From JBEKHI01 sp050012355 (GTDB taxonomy: Bacteria > Actinomycetota > Actinomycetes > Streptosporangiales > Streptosporangiaceae), in the NCBI GenBank assembly GCA_050012355.1, contig JBEKHI010000004.1, positions 1-52,753 on the forward strand: DNA of 52,753 nucleotides, written 5' to 3'. The position numbers were made by a program, and so were the translations under genes. The notes beneath the pieces are model-generated. The model did not search any database. It saw only the letters and a list, made by a program, of their open reading frames with translations, and was not told the origin of the DNA. Every line of letters begins with the position of its first letter. The first letter of the stretch is position 1. Below, in pieces: positions 17,628 through 24,577 of the stretch.

Positions 17628-18251
17628 ATGCGACCAATCCTCAACGTGCAACAGCAAACACCTGAGCGGGAGCTGACCGATCACGTGCTGCTTGCTCACT
17701 CGCGTTCCGACCCGGAGGCATTCGCCGAGTTCTACCGGCGACATATCGACCGGGTGATCGGATTCGCGGTGAGACGGGTAGCCACCCCAGGCGACGTGGC
17801 CGACGTCGTCGCGGCGACCTTTCTCGCGGCGCTGGAATCGGCCGGGTCCTACGACCCCCGCCGCGGCGAGCCGATGCCGTGGCTACTGGGGATCGCGGCC
17901 AGGCTGATCGCGAACCTGCGGCGTAGACGGGCCAGAGAGGGCTTCGCGTACGCGCGGCTCGAAGGACGATCGCTGCTGGATTCCGACGATATCGAGCGTC
18001 TCGAGTCCAGGATTGACGCCGCGGCACAGGCGGACCTGGCTCGTAGCGCCCTCGCGTGGCTACCCGCCACGCAGCGAGAGGCACTGCTCTTGGTGGGCGA
18101 GGAGGGACTCAGCCCGGCGGAGGCCGCGCGGGTCCTAGGAATCTCGGGCACGGCCTTCCGTGTCCGCCTCGTTCGCGCGCGGCGTGCTATCCGGACCGCC
18201 CTGGATCACACGCCTGAGGATCCGGCAACCATCACGGAGGACATCACATGA
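17628..18251 (+). CDS. ECF-family RNA polymerase sigma factor
   Basis: 207 residues. Region 2 begins with FAEFYRRHIDRVIGFAVRR and includes ADVVAATFLAALESAGSY. Region 4 is LPATQREALLLVGEEGLSPAEAA followed by the recognition helix LGISGTAFRVRLVRARRAIR. No extra C-terminal domain is present. The stop overlaps the next gene by 4 bp, pairing it with a membrane protein that probably controls it. It is divergent from the STAND gene with 106 bp between. Confidence 0.92.
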   Translation: MRPILNVQQQTPERELTDHVLLAHSRSDPEAFAEFYRRHIDRVIGFAVRRVATPGDVADVVAATFLAALESAGSYDPRRGEPMPWLLGIAARLIANLRRRRAREGFAYARLEGRSLLDSDDIERLESRIDAAAQADLARSALAWLPATQREALLLVGEEGLSPAEAARVLGISGTAFRVRLVRARRAIRTALDHTPEDPATITEDIT

Positions 18252-19117
18252 ACACTGAACGTTTCGAAGACCGTCTGCTGGCCGAGATTCTTGACCGGCA
18301 TTCCGCCGTCACCGCGGTCACCGAGCCGGTGTTCGTCGCGGGACCGCCGCGTCGGCGGCGGGTACTGGTCGGCGCTGGCGCGCTCCTAGTAGCCGGGACC
18401 GCCGCGGGGGTCGGCCTCGGCGTCCTGAGCGCTCCGCCGCGAGTGGCGAGCACATCCGGCACGGTCCTGGACGCCAAGGTTGTCGCCAACCGGACGATCG
18501 GCGCTCTCGACAACCTAGGCGCCTCGATTGAGTACAGCCGCCAGCAGTATCTCGGCGGATGGTCCATAGACGGGACGCAGTACCGCTCGTCGGCCACCTG
18601 GCAGTACGGGGACAGGATCCGGACGGTCTATTACCTAGGCACGTTCAGCTCGCCTGGCCTGGACTGGTCCACCATCATGGACAGTGCTCCCGTCATGCCG
18701 CACAAGGACCGGAAGGCGAAGAAACCCTACGTCCAGACCGGCATCGAGGTCGACTACACCCATCACGTCTGGTTCCCGCTCGACAGCAGCACCGTATTCG
18801 GTGATTCATCGGCGGTTTCCTTCGCTGATCAGGTCCGCCAGGAGTTGCAGGCAGGTGAGCTCACCGTGGTCGGCAAGGTCACCCTGAACGGCCAGCAGAC
18901 CATCAAGCTCACCGGCACCCTGCCCGCCAAAGGCGGCTCGATGTCCGTCGTGACCTGGATCGATCCGGCCACGTACCTGCCCGTGCAGCAGGAGGCCCGC
19001 CAGATCCTCACCGACTACGAATGGCTACCGCCGGTGCAAGCGAACCTGAGTCAGCTCACCCCGCCGGTGCCCTCGGGATTCACCCGGCTGTCCGGTCCGC
19101 CCGCCTACGATCGCTAA
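18248..19117 (+). CDS. CU044_5270-family membrane protein, probable sigma-factor partner
   Basis: 289 residues. A short cytosolic head (1-35) leads to RRRR and one membrane helix (about 38-60). Everything after is predicted outside the membrane and includes conserved aromatic motifs (GTQYRSSATWQYGDRIRTVY, VTWIDPATYLPVQQE). Proteins of this family regularly sit directly downstream of ECF sigma factors and are thought to act as regulators of them, though no zinc-binding anti-sigma motif is visible here. Coupled to the sigma gene by ATGA. Confidence 0.8.
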   Translation: MNTERFEDRLLAEILDRHSAVTAVTEPVFVAGPPRRRRVLVGAGALLVAGTAAGVGLGVLSAPPRVASTSGTVLDAKVVANRTIGALDNLGASIEYSRQQYLGGWSIDGTQYRSSATWQYGDRIRTVYYLGTFSSPGLDWSTIMDSAPVMPHKDRKAKKPYVQTGIEVDYTHHVWFPLDSSTVFGDSSAVSFADQVRQELQAGELTVVGKVTLNGQQTIKLTGTLPAKGGSMSVVTWIDPATYLPVQQEARQILTDYEWLPPVQANLSQLTPPVPSGFTRLSGPPAYDR

Positions 19118-19121
19118 CCCG

Positions 19122-19181
19122 TTCCTGGTGAGTGTGGCACTACCCAGCAAAGAGTGCGGGTAGCGCCGCACCCACCAGGAA
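19122..19181 (+). repeat. Dispersed palindrome, copy 2
   Basis: Arms 19122-19145 and 19158-19181 pair at 21 of 24 positions. The 12-nt loop is AGCAAAGAGTGC. It starts 4 bp after the stop of the CU044_5270-family gene, in the same orientation, and could form its terminator. Confidence 0.88.
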
Positions 19182-19253
19182 GCCTGCTCATCCTTGGGGT
19201 GTGCTCCCGCGTTTCCCGTCCCCGAGGGGCTGGTGCAACACCGGCCGGAGACC

Positions 19254-19335
19254 ACTTATCCCGGGTTAGTGCACCCCGGCTGCCCGGCATACCCGGGCAT
19301 TACGGTCGGCTGCGGTACACGAACCCGGGATAAGT
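19254..19335. repeat. 82-bp MITE-like element with 22-bp terminal inverted repeats
   Basis: The ends (19254-19275 and 19314-19335) pair at 20 of 22 positions, with a perfect outer 14 bp (ACTTATCCCGGGTT). Inside is a 7-bp-stem hairpin at 19281-19299. No coding capacity. It lies in the 297-bp gap between convergent genes, together with copy 2 of the dispersed palindrome; nothing else is apparent in that gap. Confidence 0.6.
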
Positions 19336-19414
19336 TCATCATCACCCGCCCATTGAGCTGCCGCATCCAACTGAGGTGGAGGACTTTTCGGACAGACTGG
19401 CCCTCGACGTGCGG

Positions 19415-20122
19415 CTAAGCCGAGTAGAGCTGGGGCACTGCTGGCAGCGGGGTATCGCAGGCTAGGTCGCTGCCGTCGGAGCGCCCGATCAGCCAGGCGA
19501 GGATCGCATACTCCGGGCCGGCGACGACCGTAGCCGCATCTGCCCCGAAAACCCGCCCCGTATCGGTGGCTTCCATCCGTATCGCGAACCCCTTGAGCCC
19601 GCCCACTGCGGTATCGAGGTAACCGCTGACGAACGCGGCGGGCCAGTCCGCGGGCCGGTAACCGATGTTCAGGTCGACGTGATGAACGTGAACCTCGCCG
19701 AGCCGTAGCGGCAGGATCCTGGCCGCGTCCGTTTCGTAGCCCCCGGTCCAGCGAACCGTCCGCTGCCATGACTCCGCTGGCATCGCGTCCGCCTCGGCGA
19801 AGAACGCGTCCGCGGTGCCGCGCACGTCCGCGACGAGCTCTCGAGCCGACCGGCCGGCGCCGTCGGCGATCGACGCCGCCCGTGCCTCGTGGCTTTCGTA
19901 CTCGTAGCTCGGCACACCAGTCCGCGCCCAGTTCAGCAGCCGGGTGCTGCCCTCGGCGTTGCGGGCGATATGCGTGAGCACGTGACCCCGCGTCCATCCG
20001 GGCAGCGGCGACGGCGCCCGCACATCCGCGTCCGACAGGCTGTCAATGTCGCGCAGCAAATCCGCTGTCGCGGACCGGAGCTGCAGTAGGTATTCCACGC
20101 GTGAACAACGGGCCGAAGACAC
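19415..20122 (-). CDS. Maleylpyruvate isomerase-family mycothiol-dependent enzyme
   Basis: 235 residues of the DinB/MDMPI fold: a four-helix metal-binding domain with PLPGWTRGHVLTHIARNAEG near the N-terminus and LGEVHVHHVDLNIGY around residue 150, giving the expected histidine ligands, then a C-terminal domain ending in AWLIGRSDG. Family members transfer or isomerise using mycothiol, the actinobacterial thiol. Few homologues have known substrates, so this may be a general detoxification enzyme rather than a true maleylpyruvate isomerase. The start is GTG 20122; GTG 20098 (VEYLLQLRS) is a good alternative. It stands alone on its strand. Confidence 0.85.
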   Translation of the reverse strand: MSSARCSRVEYLLQLRSATADLLRDIDSLSDADVRAPSPLPGWTRGHVLTHIARNAEGSTRLLNWARTGVPSYEYESHEARAASIADGAGRSARELVADVRGTADAFFAEADAMPAESWQRTVRWTGGYETDAARILPLRLGEVHVHHVDLNIGYRPADWPAAFVSGYLDTAVGGLKGFAIRMEATDTGRVFGADAATVVAGPEYAILAWLIGRSDGSDLACDTPLPAVPQLYSA

Positions 20123-20185
20123 GTCTCGATTCCGGCAGGCGCTACGCGTCCTCTCTAATGCGGGGCTTGCCCGCCCCTAGATCGT

Positions 20186-20226
20186 CATCGGCCGGGGCGA
20201 ACGAATAAGGCGTGCCCCGGCCGATG
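20186..20226. terminator. 13-bp-stem hairpin
   Basis: Arms 20186-20198 and 20214-20226 (CATCGGCCGGGGC and its complement) are perfect, with a 15-nt loop. It lies in the leader or promoter side of the maleylpyruvate-isomerase-like gene. It could insulate that gene from the SARP region; its direction is undetermined. Confidence 0.5.
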
Positions 20227-20240
20227 TCCCTGCTGCACTT

Positions 20241-20279
20241 CTGTCTGCCAAGACTGCCCATGACGCCCGGGTCTACCGG
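20241..20279 (+). repeat. Direct repeat, left copy
   Basis: About 39 bp sharing CTGTCTGCCAAGACTGCCC and the following GCGCCCG-type core with 20608-20649. The two copies flank the AT-rich promoter section in the same orientation. Confidence 0.55.
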
Positions 20280-20446
20280 TGTCAGGGGATCGGATGCCGT
20301 CCGGTCCACCAGACAAGCTCCTGGTGCGCAGGTTGCCCTCCCCGCCTATTAACTGCGGTTCACGGCTGTCTGGATCTTGCCTGTGGGTGATTGCGCACCG
20401 CTTAAGTTACGCACCGTTGCTATGAATACATTCCGCTTACCTGGAA

Positions 20447-20493
20447 AACGTTGCTGAACGTTCCTGAACGATATTTAACGTTCCCTGACGCTG
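20447..20493 (+). promoter_or_regulatory. Five 10-bp-phased AACG repeats
   Basis: AACG occurs at 20447, 20457, 20467 and 20477, with a degenerate GACG at 20487: an exact 10-bp period with unit TGAACGTTCC. Repeats on one face of the helix are how SARP proteins bind, usually as heptamers spaced by about one helical turn. The AT-rich GCATAAAATTTATTC just after could be a promoter -10 region. The SARP gene starts about 490 bp downstream, so autoregulation is possible. Confidence 0.6.
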
Positions 20494-20607
20494 CATAAAA
20501 TTTATTCAGGTCATGGCTTCTGAGCTGCAGGAACTCTATAGCTGACAGGCTTTTTCTATTATGTTACGTAAGGCTACTGGACCGGCATCAACTGCGGGAT
20601 TATTCTG

Positions 20608-20649
20608 CTGTTTGCCAAGACTGCCCTAGGCGCCCGTATATATACCGGG
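20608..20649 (+). repeat. Direct repeat, right copy
   Basis: Partner of 20241-20279: CTGTTTGCCAAGACTGCCC then a diverged tail with TATATATACCGGG. It ends 79 bp before the small membrane protein gene. Confidence 0.55.
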
Positions 20650-20727
20650 CTTGCTACGGGACCGGCCATTCGTCCGGGAATACCTTTGCCGTCGCATTGC
20701 GGCAGGCATGAAAATTCGGAGTGCGCA

Positions 20728-21162
20728 ATGGAACTGAATGTCAAGTTCGTTACCCGGCCTGGGCTGGGGACAAAGACCAGGATGCTGGTTGTCATCATCG
20801 TAATCATCGCCGTGCTGGTGATCTGGGTGGCCGGATACGGGCCCGCGACCTCAATCCCCGTGGTGCTCGCTGCGGGGTTCGCCGCCATCCAACTCGCCGA
20901 CGCAGTAGCCGGAGACCCGCGGAAGCTGCGGTCGGCGGTTGGCTGGGCAGCGCCGGATTCCGGTGGCGAGCCGCTGTTATGCCCCGGTTCCGGTTTCTCG
21001 GGCCGCTCGAGGTCCAGATACGAGATCAGTGGCGGGACATCAGTACGCCGAAGTGGCGCAGTCTCCTGGCCGTGCTGCTGGCAAATGTCGGCCAGGTTAT
21101 ATCTGCCGATGCTCTTGTCGGCGAGGTGTGGGGATACCAGGACCCCCCTGACCTCGCGGTGA
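20728..21162 (+). CDS. Small membrane protein, probably truncated and running into the SARP gene
   Basis: ATG 20728 has GGAG seven bases upstream. The first 80 residues look real: MELNVKFVTRPG, a strong membrane helix (about 17-36, LVVIIVIIAVLVIWVAGY) and a second hydrophobic stretch (about 42-60). From about residue 84 the frame overlaps the SARP coding sequence out of frame for 184 bp and becomes Arg/Ser-rich, which suggests that the native stop has been lost. I do not recognise the family. It may be an intact leader gene with a nonsense tail, or a fragment joined to the SARP gene by rearrangement. Confidence 0.5.
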   Translation: MELNVKFVTRPGLGTKTRMLVVIIVIIAVLVIWVAGYGPATSIPVVLAAGFAAIQLADAVAGDPRKLRSAVGWAAPDSGGEPLLCPGSGFSGRSRSRYEISGGTSVRRSGAVSWPCCWQMSARLYLPMLLSARCGDTRTPLTSR

Positions 21163-22544
21163 ACCTGATCAGCATCTATGCCCTCCGGCTGCGCCAGCTG
21201 ATGGGTGACGCGGACGGCAGTCTGCTGGCCGTGCGTCCTGCCGGTTATCAGCTGCGGATCGGGCCGGCAGATACCGATGCGCAGGTATTCCAGGCACTTG
21301 TCCGCGACAGTCAGCGGACTCTCGCTGCGAGCGACCCACGAAGCGCCGCGCGCCTAGCGCGTGAGGCGCTCGCCTTGTGGCGTGGTCGCCCCTTCGCGGA
21401 CGTGCCGGCGTCGCCCCTCCTCGAGCGGGAGACCGCGACGCTCACCGAACAGCGGATCTATGTCACCGAGCTCCGCGTGACCGCCGAGCTGGCCTGCCGC
21501 GAGTTGCGGACGGCGGAAACGGTAGACGAGCTACGCCTGCTGCTCACCGCCCATCCTTTCAGAGAAGGCCTTTGGGTGCTGCTGATGCAGTCCCTGGCCT
21601 ATGCGGGTCGACATGCGGAGGCCCTGGAGGCATACGGGCAGGCCAAGGCCATTATCTCGGACCAGTTCGGAACCGGTCCGGGCCCCGAGCTGCGCAACTT
21701 CTACGGGAAGCTGCTCGCCGCAGACTCCGCCGCCGCCCGTGGCATTCTCTCCTGTCCGGGAACCGCCCTCCCGGAACCGCTGCCGAGCACGGCCGACGAT
21801 CCGGCACGGGACCGCCGCATCAACGGGCCTACCCGGCGGCCGCGGCCAACTCCTGAGCCACGCAACGTCGCCAGTCCTGAAGACTTCGGCCGCGAGCTCA
21901 CCGCCGCCCGCGCCTGTGCAGGACTGACCGCTGCGGAGGTAGCCCGCACAGCCGGGATTACCGGCGGCCAGATGAAGGCGTACCTGGCCGGGCTTGACCG
22001 GCCGCTGCGGACCGCGGCGGGGATGAGAACGCTGCGGGCCGTCCTGGCCGCTTGCGGGATCACCACCGCAGAAGACATCTTGGCCTGGACGGACGCCCTG
22101 ATCAGGGCCTGGCCGGAAACAGGCCCGAGCCCGCTCGCAGCACGCAGCCGCATAGGCACGGGCGGATCCGGACAGGCCGCGCCTGTCCCGGATGCTCCGG
22201 GATTCGGCCTGTGTCCCGACCCGCTCGCCGCCCGGACCGAAGAGGAGTTCGTCACAGCCCTGGCTGACTACCGGGTATGGGCAGGCAAGCCATCCTTCCG
22301 TGAGATGCAGCAAGCATGCGGCGGCAGATTTTCCGCTGCCACCATGTGCACCGCCTTGCGGAACCGCAGCAAGCTTCCTAGCCAGCAGCTAGTCTGCGCG
22401 ATCGTCCAGGCATGCGGGGGAACTCCTGGCCACCTGGAGAACTTCGTAACTGCGTGGCGGCGACTCCAGCCAAGGCAGCGCGATGGCAGGCCAGCAAGCC
22501 CGCCAGGCAGAAGAACCCTGTACTCCATACCAGATACGGCCTGA
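20979..22544 (+). CDS. SARP-family transcriptional activator with extra C-terminal HTH-like domains
   Basis: 521 residues from ATG 20979, where MPRFRFLGPLEVQIRD is the standard SARP opening; the frame is open upstream to 20721 but encodes Arg-rich nonsense. The OmpR-type winged helix covers 1-95 (ending VRPAGYQLRI) and the bacterial transcription activation domain about 100-245. Known SARPs of this size (DnrI, RedD) end there. This one continues with a Pro-rich linker, a region like XRE helix-turn-helix (FGRELTAARACAGLTAAEVA) and a second similar region (FVTALADYRVWAGKPSFREM). SARPs activate secondary-metabolite genes by binding direct repeats; no biosynthetic cluster is in the window. Confidence 0.88.
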   Translation: MPRFRFLGPLEVQIRDQWRDISTPKWRSLLAVLLANVGQVISADALVGEVWGYQDPPDLAVNLISIYALRLRQLMGDADGSLLAVRPAGYQLRIGPADTDAQVFQALVRDSQRTLAASDPRSAARLAREALALWRGRPFADVPASPLLERETATLTEQRIYVTELRVTAELACRELRTAETVDELRLLLTAHPFREGLWVLLMQSLAYAGRHAEALEAYGQAKAIISDQFGTGPGPELRNFYGKLLAADSAAARGILSCPGTALPEPLPSTADDPARDRRINGPTRRPRPTPEPRNVASPEDFGRELTAARACAGLTAAEVARTAGITGGQMKAYLAGLDRPLRTAAGMRTLRAVLAACGITTAEDILAWTDALIRAWPETGPSPLAARSRIGTGGSGQAAPVPDAPGFGLCPDPLAARTEEEFVTALADYRVWAGKPSFREMQQACGGRFSAATMCTALRNRSKLPSQQLVCAIVQACGGTPGHLENFVTAWRRLQPRQRDGRPASPPGRRTLYSIPDTA

Positions 22545-22669
22545 AGAGGCATAGACCAGGGATGCGACGATGTGCGGCCGGTTTTCCGGGTGAGGAAAGT
22601 CGCGTGCGGGCAAGGAGCTTTTCCTGGGTCAGGTAGCCCCTGCCTGTGCGACCTCAGCTTCTAGACGCC

Positions 22670-23491
22670 TTACCGTGCGGCGGCCAGCAAGTCGCGCTGG
22701 TGTCGCTGGCACCAGCGCCGTGCCCGGGCGGCCGGCTCCGCTACCGCGCGCCAGTGGTCGGCGAAGCCCTGGTGGCCATCGGCGGCGGCCTCGGTAACGA
22801 TCGCGTAGGTCCAGTCATGATTGGCCACGATCGCCTCGGCTACTCGGCGGCGGTCGGCGCGAGCCAGCCCGCTGGCGTCGAGGAAGATCCGGAACCGTTC
22901 CAGCCCGCGCCCCTGCCGGCTGTCGGCGATGTCATCGTCGGGCTGGAGCGGTGCCCAGGACCGCGCGGCGGTCGCGAAGTCCCAGACGGCACTGCCGGGC
23001 CCGGCCCAGTCGAAATCGATCAGGGCCACCGCCCGGCCGTCGCGGAATACCAGGTTGGCTGGGTGAACGTCGTTATGGCTAACTAGGCCGGTACGGAACG
23101 CTGCCGGTATCTGTCGTGGCCACCGGTATCCGGCTGGGTCGAAGGACGCGACCGCGAGGTGATACCGGCGCAGCAGATCGGCGATGGTCACCAGCGCGGT
23201 GTCGGTGAGAGTGCCGGCCGGTAGCGGCGGTACCGCGGCCTGGCCCTCCATGTAGCTGAGCGTCTCGGTGGACGGACTCGTGCTCAGCAGGCGGGGCGCT
23301 CCGTCGAAGCCCACCGCGCGCAAGTGGGCGAGCAGGGCGTGGGTGGCGGGCCAGCACGGCGCGATCGGCCTGACCACGGTGTCGGCGACCCGGACGACCA
23401 GGCCGCGGTTGGCGGTGCCGCCGGGCAGTGGGTGCTCGTTACCGTTGGTCAAGCAGGGCCCGCGCGAGACTAGCGTGCGTGACAAGGCCAT
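22670..23491 (-). CDS. Aminoglycoside phosphotransferase-family kinase
   Basis: 273 residues with the APH/choline kinase fold. The catalytic loop SHNDVHPANLVF carries the general base Asp and the Asn metal ligand; IDFDWAGPGSAVWDF supplies the DFD metal site. The N-lobe is short (LPGGTANRGLVVRVADTVVR). ATG 23491 has GAGGAGG eight bases upstream, so it is preferred although it overlaps the SorC gene by 53 bp; TTG 23452 is an alternative. The family covers many small-molecule kinases, so resistance should not be assumed. Its position suggests cotranscription with the SorC regulator. Confidence 0.88.
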   Translation of the reverse strand: MALSRTLVSRGPCLTNGNEHPLPGGTANRGLVVRVADTVVRPIAPCWPATHALLAHLRAVGFDGAPRLLSTSPSTETLSYMEGQAAVPPLPAGTLTDTALVTIADLLRRYHLAVASFDPAGYRWPRQIPAAFRTGLVSHNDVHPANLVFRDGRAVALIDFDWAGPGSAVWDFATAARSWAPLQPDDDIADSRQGRGLERFRIFLDASGLARADRRRVAEAIVANHDWTYAIVTEAAADGHQGFADHWRAVAEPAARARRWCQRHQRDLLAAAR

Positions 23492-24392
23492 GGATCAGCC
23501 CTCCTCGGATCGCGGCCGATACTGCTGGGCTCTTGGAGACGTCGTAGGCGACCGAGAGCACGAACGGGATCCGTTCGAGCACCGGGCCGGGGGTGACGAT
23601 CATGCGGCTGTCCAGCGGCGTCGCCAGTGGCCTGCCGTCCGCACCGAGGAACACTCCGGCCACCTCGGCACAAACCCCCAGTGCACACAGGGCTTCCCGC
23701 TCAGCCGGGGTGACGGCGTCGTAGATCGTGGACAGGCCGGGCGCCCAGCCGCCGATCGTGACGACGGCGATCGTCACCGAGGGGACCAGGGCGAACGCGC
23801 TGGCGACGTCACCCTGGCGGCGCAACGCGGTGGCGGTCTCCCCGTCGTCGACGATCATCGGAGCGTAGAAGACGTGAGCCGGCCCGCCGCCGATGCTGGC
23901 GACGCTGCGGACCAGGTGCAGCAGATCGCGGCCATCGGGTGGCGGCACCGCCCCGGTGAGCTGCACGATCGGGCACGGCGGTATCTCGGTCAGCGCGGCC
24001 GTCAGCTCGCTCAGCGTACGGGACCACGACAGGCCGAGCACGTCACCGGGCGTGATGAGGTCCATCAGGGCCTGGCCGGTGACCTCGCCTAGCCGGTGCC
24101 GCAGCAGCGGCGGCTCATCGTCGGGGAAGTTGAAGACGAACGCTTGCTTGAGCCCGAAGGCGGAGCACAGTTCCGCTGACAGGGCCGCGTCCAGGCTTCC
24201 GCCGGGCAGCCCGATTTCGATGCGCACCATCCCCGATTCCCTGGCGCCGTCGAGCAGCCTGGCGACCCGGAACCTGCTGATACCGAGTCGTTCTGCGATT
24301 TCGACCTTGGACAGGCCATCGAGATAGAAGTGCCGCGCCACCCGGGCGGCCAAGACAACTTCGGACGGCCGATCCGCCGACAATCCGGGCAT
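23439..24392 (-). CDS. SorC-family sugar-binding transcriptional regulator
   Basis: 317 residues. The N-terminal helix-turn-helix reads LDGLSKVEIAERLGISRFRVARLL (about 24-47). The effector domain carries SorC-family features: GDVLGLSWSRTL, IVQLTGAVP, GGWAPGLSTIYD and the C-terminal AAIRGGLIHGLVTHASLARALL. These regulators respond to phosphorylated sugars or polyols and usually sit beside the genes they control. Here it is divergent from an ABC importer, with two near-identical palindromes between them that are good operator candidates. Confidence 0.92.
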   Translation of the reverse strand: MPGLSADRPSEVVLAARVARHFYLDGLSKVEIAERLGISRFRVARLLDGARESGMVRIEIGLPGGSLDAALSAELCSAFGLKQAFVFNFPDDEPPLLRHRLGEVTGQALMDLITPGDVLGLSWSRTLSELTAALTEIPPCPIVQLTGAVPPPDGRDLLHLVRSVASIGGGPAHVFYAPMIVDDGETATALRRQGDVASAFALVPSVTIAVVTIGGWAPGLSTIYDAVTPAEREALCALGVCAEVAGVFLGADGRPLATPLDSRMIVTPGPVLERIPFVLSVAYDVSKSPAVSAAIRGGLIHGLVTHASLARALLDQR

Positions 24393-24405
24393 GACACCCT
24401 CCGTC

Positions 24406-24419
24406 CGCTCATTTGAGCG
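24406..24419. promoter_or_regulatory. SorC operator candidate 1
   Basis: CGCTCATTTGAGCG, a palindrome apart from its central base pair, 14 bp upstream of the sorC start codon. It shares both half-sites with the palindrome at 24505. Confidence 0.7.
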
Positions 24420-24488
24420 TCTAGGTCTCAGATTTACAGCTTCTCTTGACTTTGCCTAGCGGCGAGTTCACTGTGAGGGTCAGTGACA

Positions 24489-24518
24489 CATATGAGCAAG
24501 GTATCGCTCATATGAGCG
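24489..24518. promoter_or_regulatory. SorC operator candidate 2 with extra half-site
   Basis: CGCTCATATGAGCG (24505-24518) is a perfect 14-bp palindrome. A further half-site CATATGAGC lies exactly 20 bp earlier (24489-24497), two helical turns away. Together with site 1, the arrangement would allow looping across the divergent promoter. Confidence 0.75.
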
Positions 24519-24577
24519 TACAGCTTCGGCCCCCGTCGCGATCGGCGGGAACTCCTCATCGTCACGGAGGTTCATTC

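Larger units (their letters stand above)
20123..20727. other. 605-bp regulatory and repeat region upstream of the SARP locus
   Basis: No credible gene. It contains a long hairpin, a diverged 40-bp direct repeat, and an AT-rich section (20400-20580) with phased AACGTT repeats. Base composition is markedly less GC-rich than in the flanking genes, as expected of a promoter or transferred DNA. Confidence 0.7.

Noticed and set aside
19194..19418. A 74-residue plus-strand frame
   Set aside because: It is encoded by the inverted-repeat element and has no ribosome site or protein-like composition.
20447..20493. Possible CRISPR array
   Set aside because: The 10-bp phased units have no spacers of CRISPR length and no cas genes are near; better explained as regulator sites.
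22592..22602. GAGGAAAGTCG, reminiscent of the conserved RNase P RNA segment
   Set aside because: The 125-bp gap is far too short for RNase P RNA and none of the other conserved blocks are present.
22670..23491. Aminoglycoside resistance gene
   Set aside because: Only the generic APH fold is visible; genes of this group in sugar-uptake loci usually phosphorylate metabolites.
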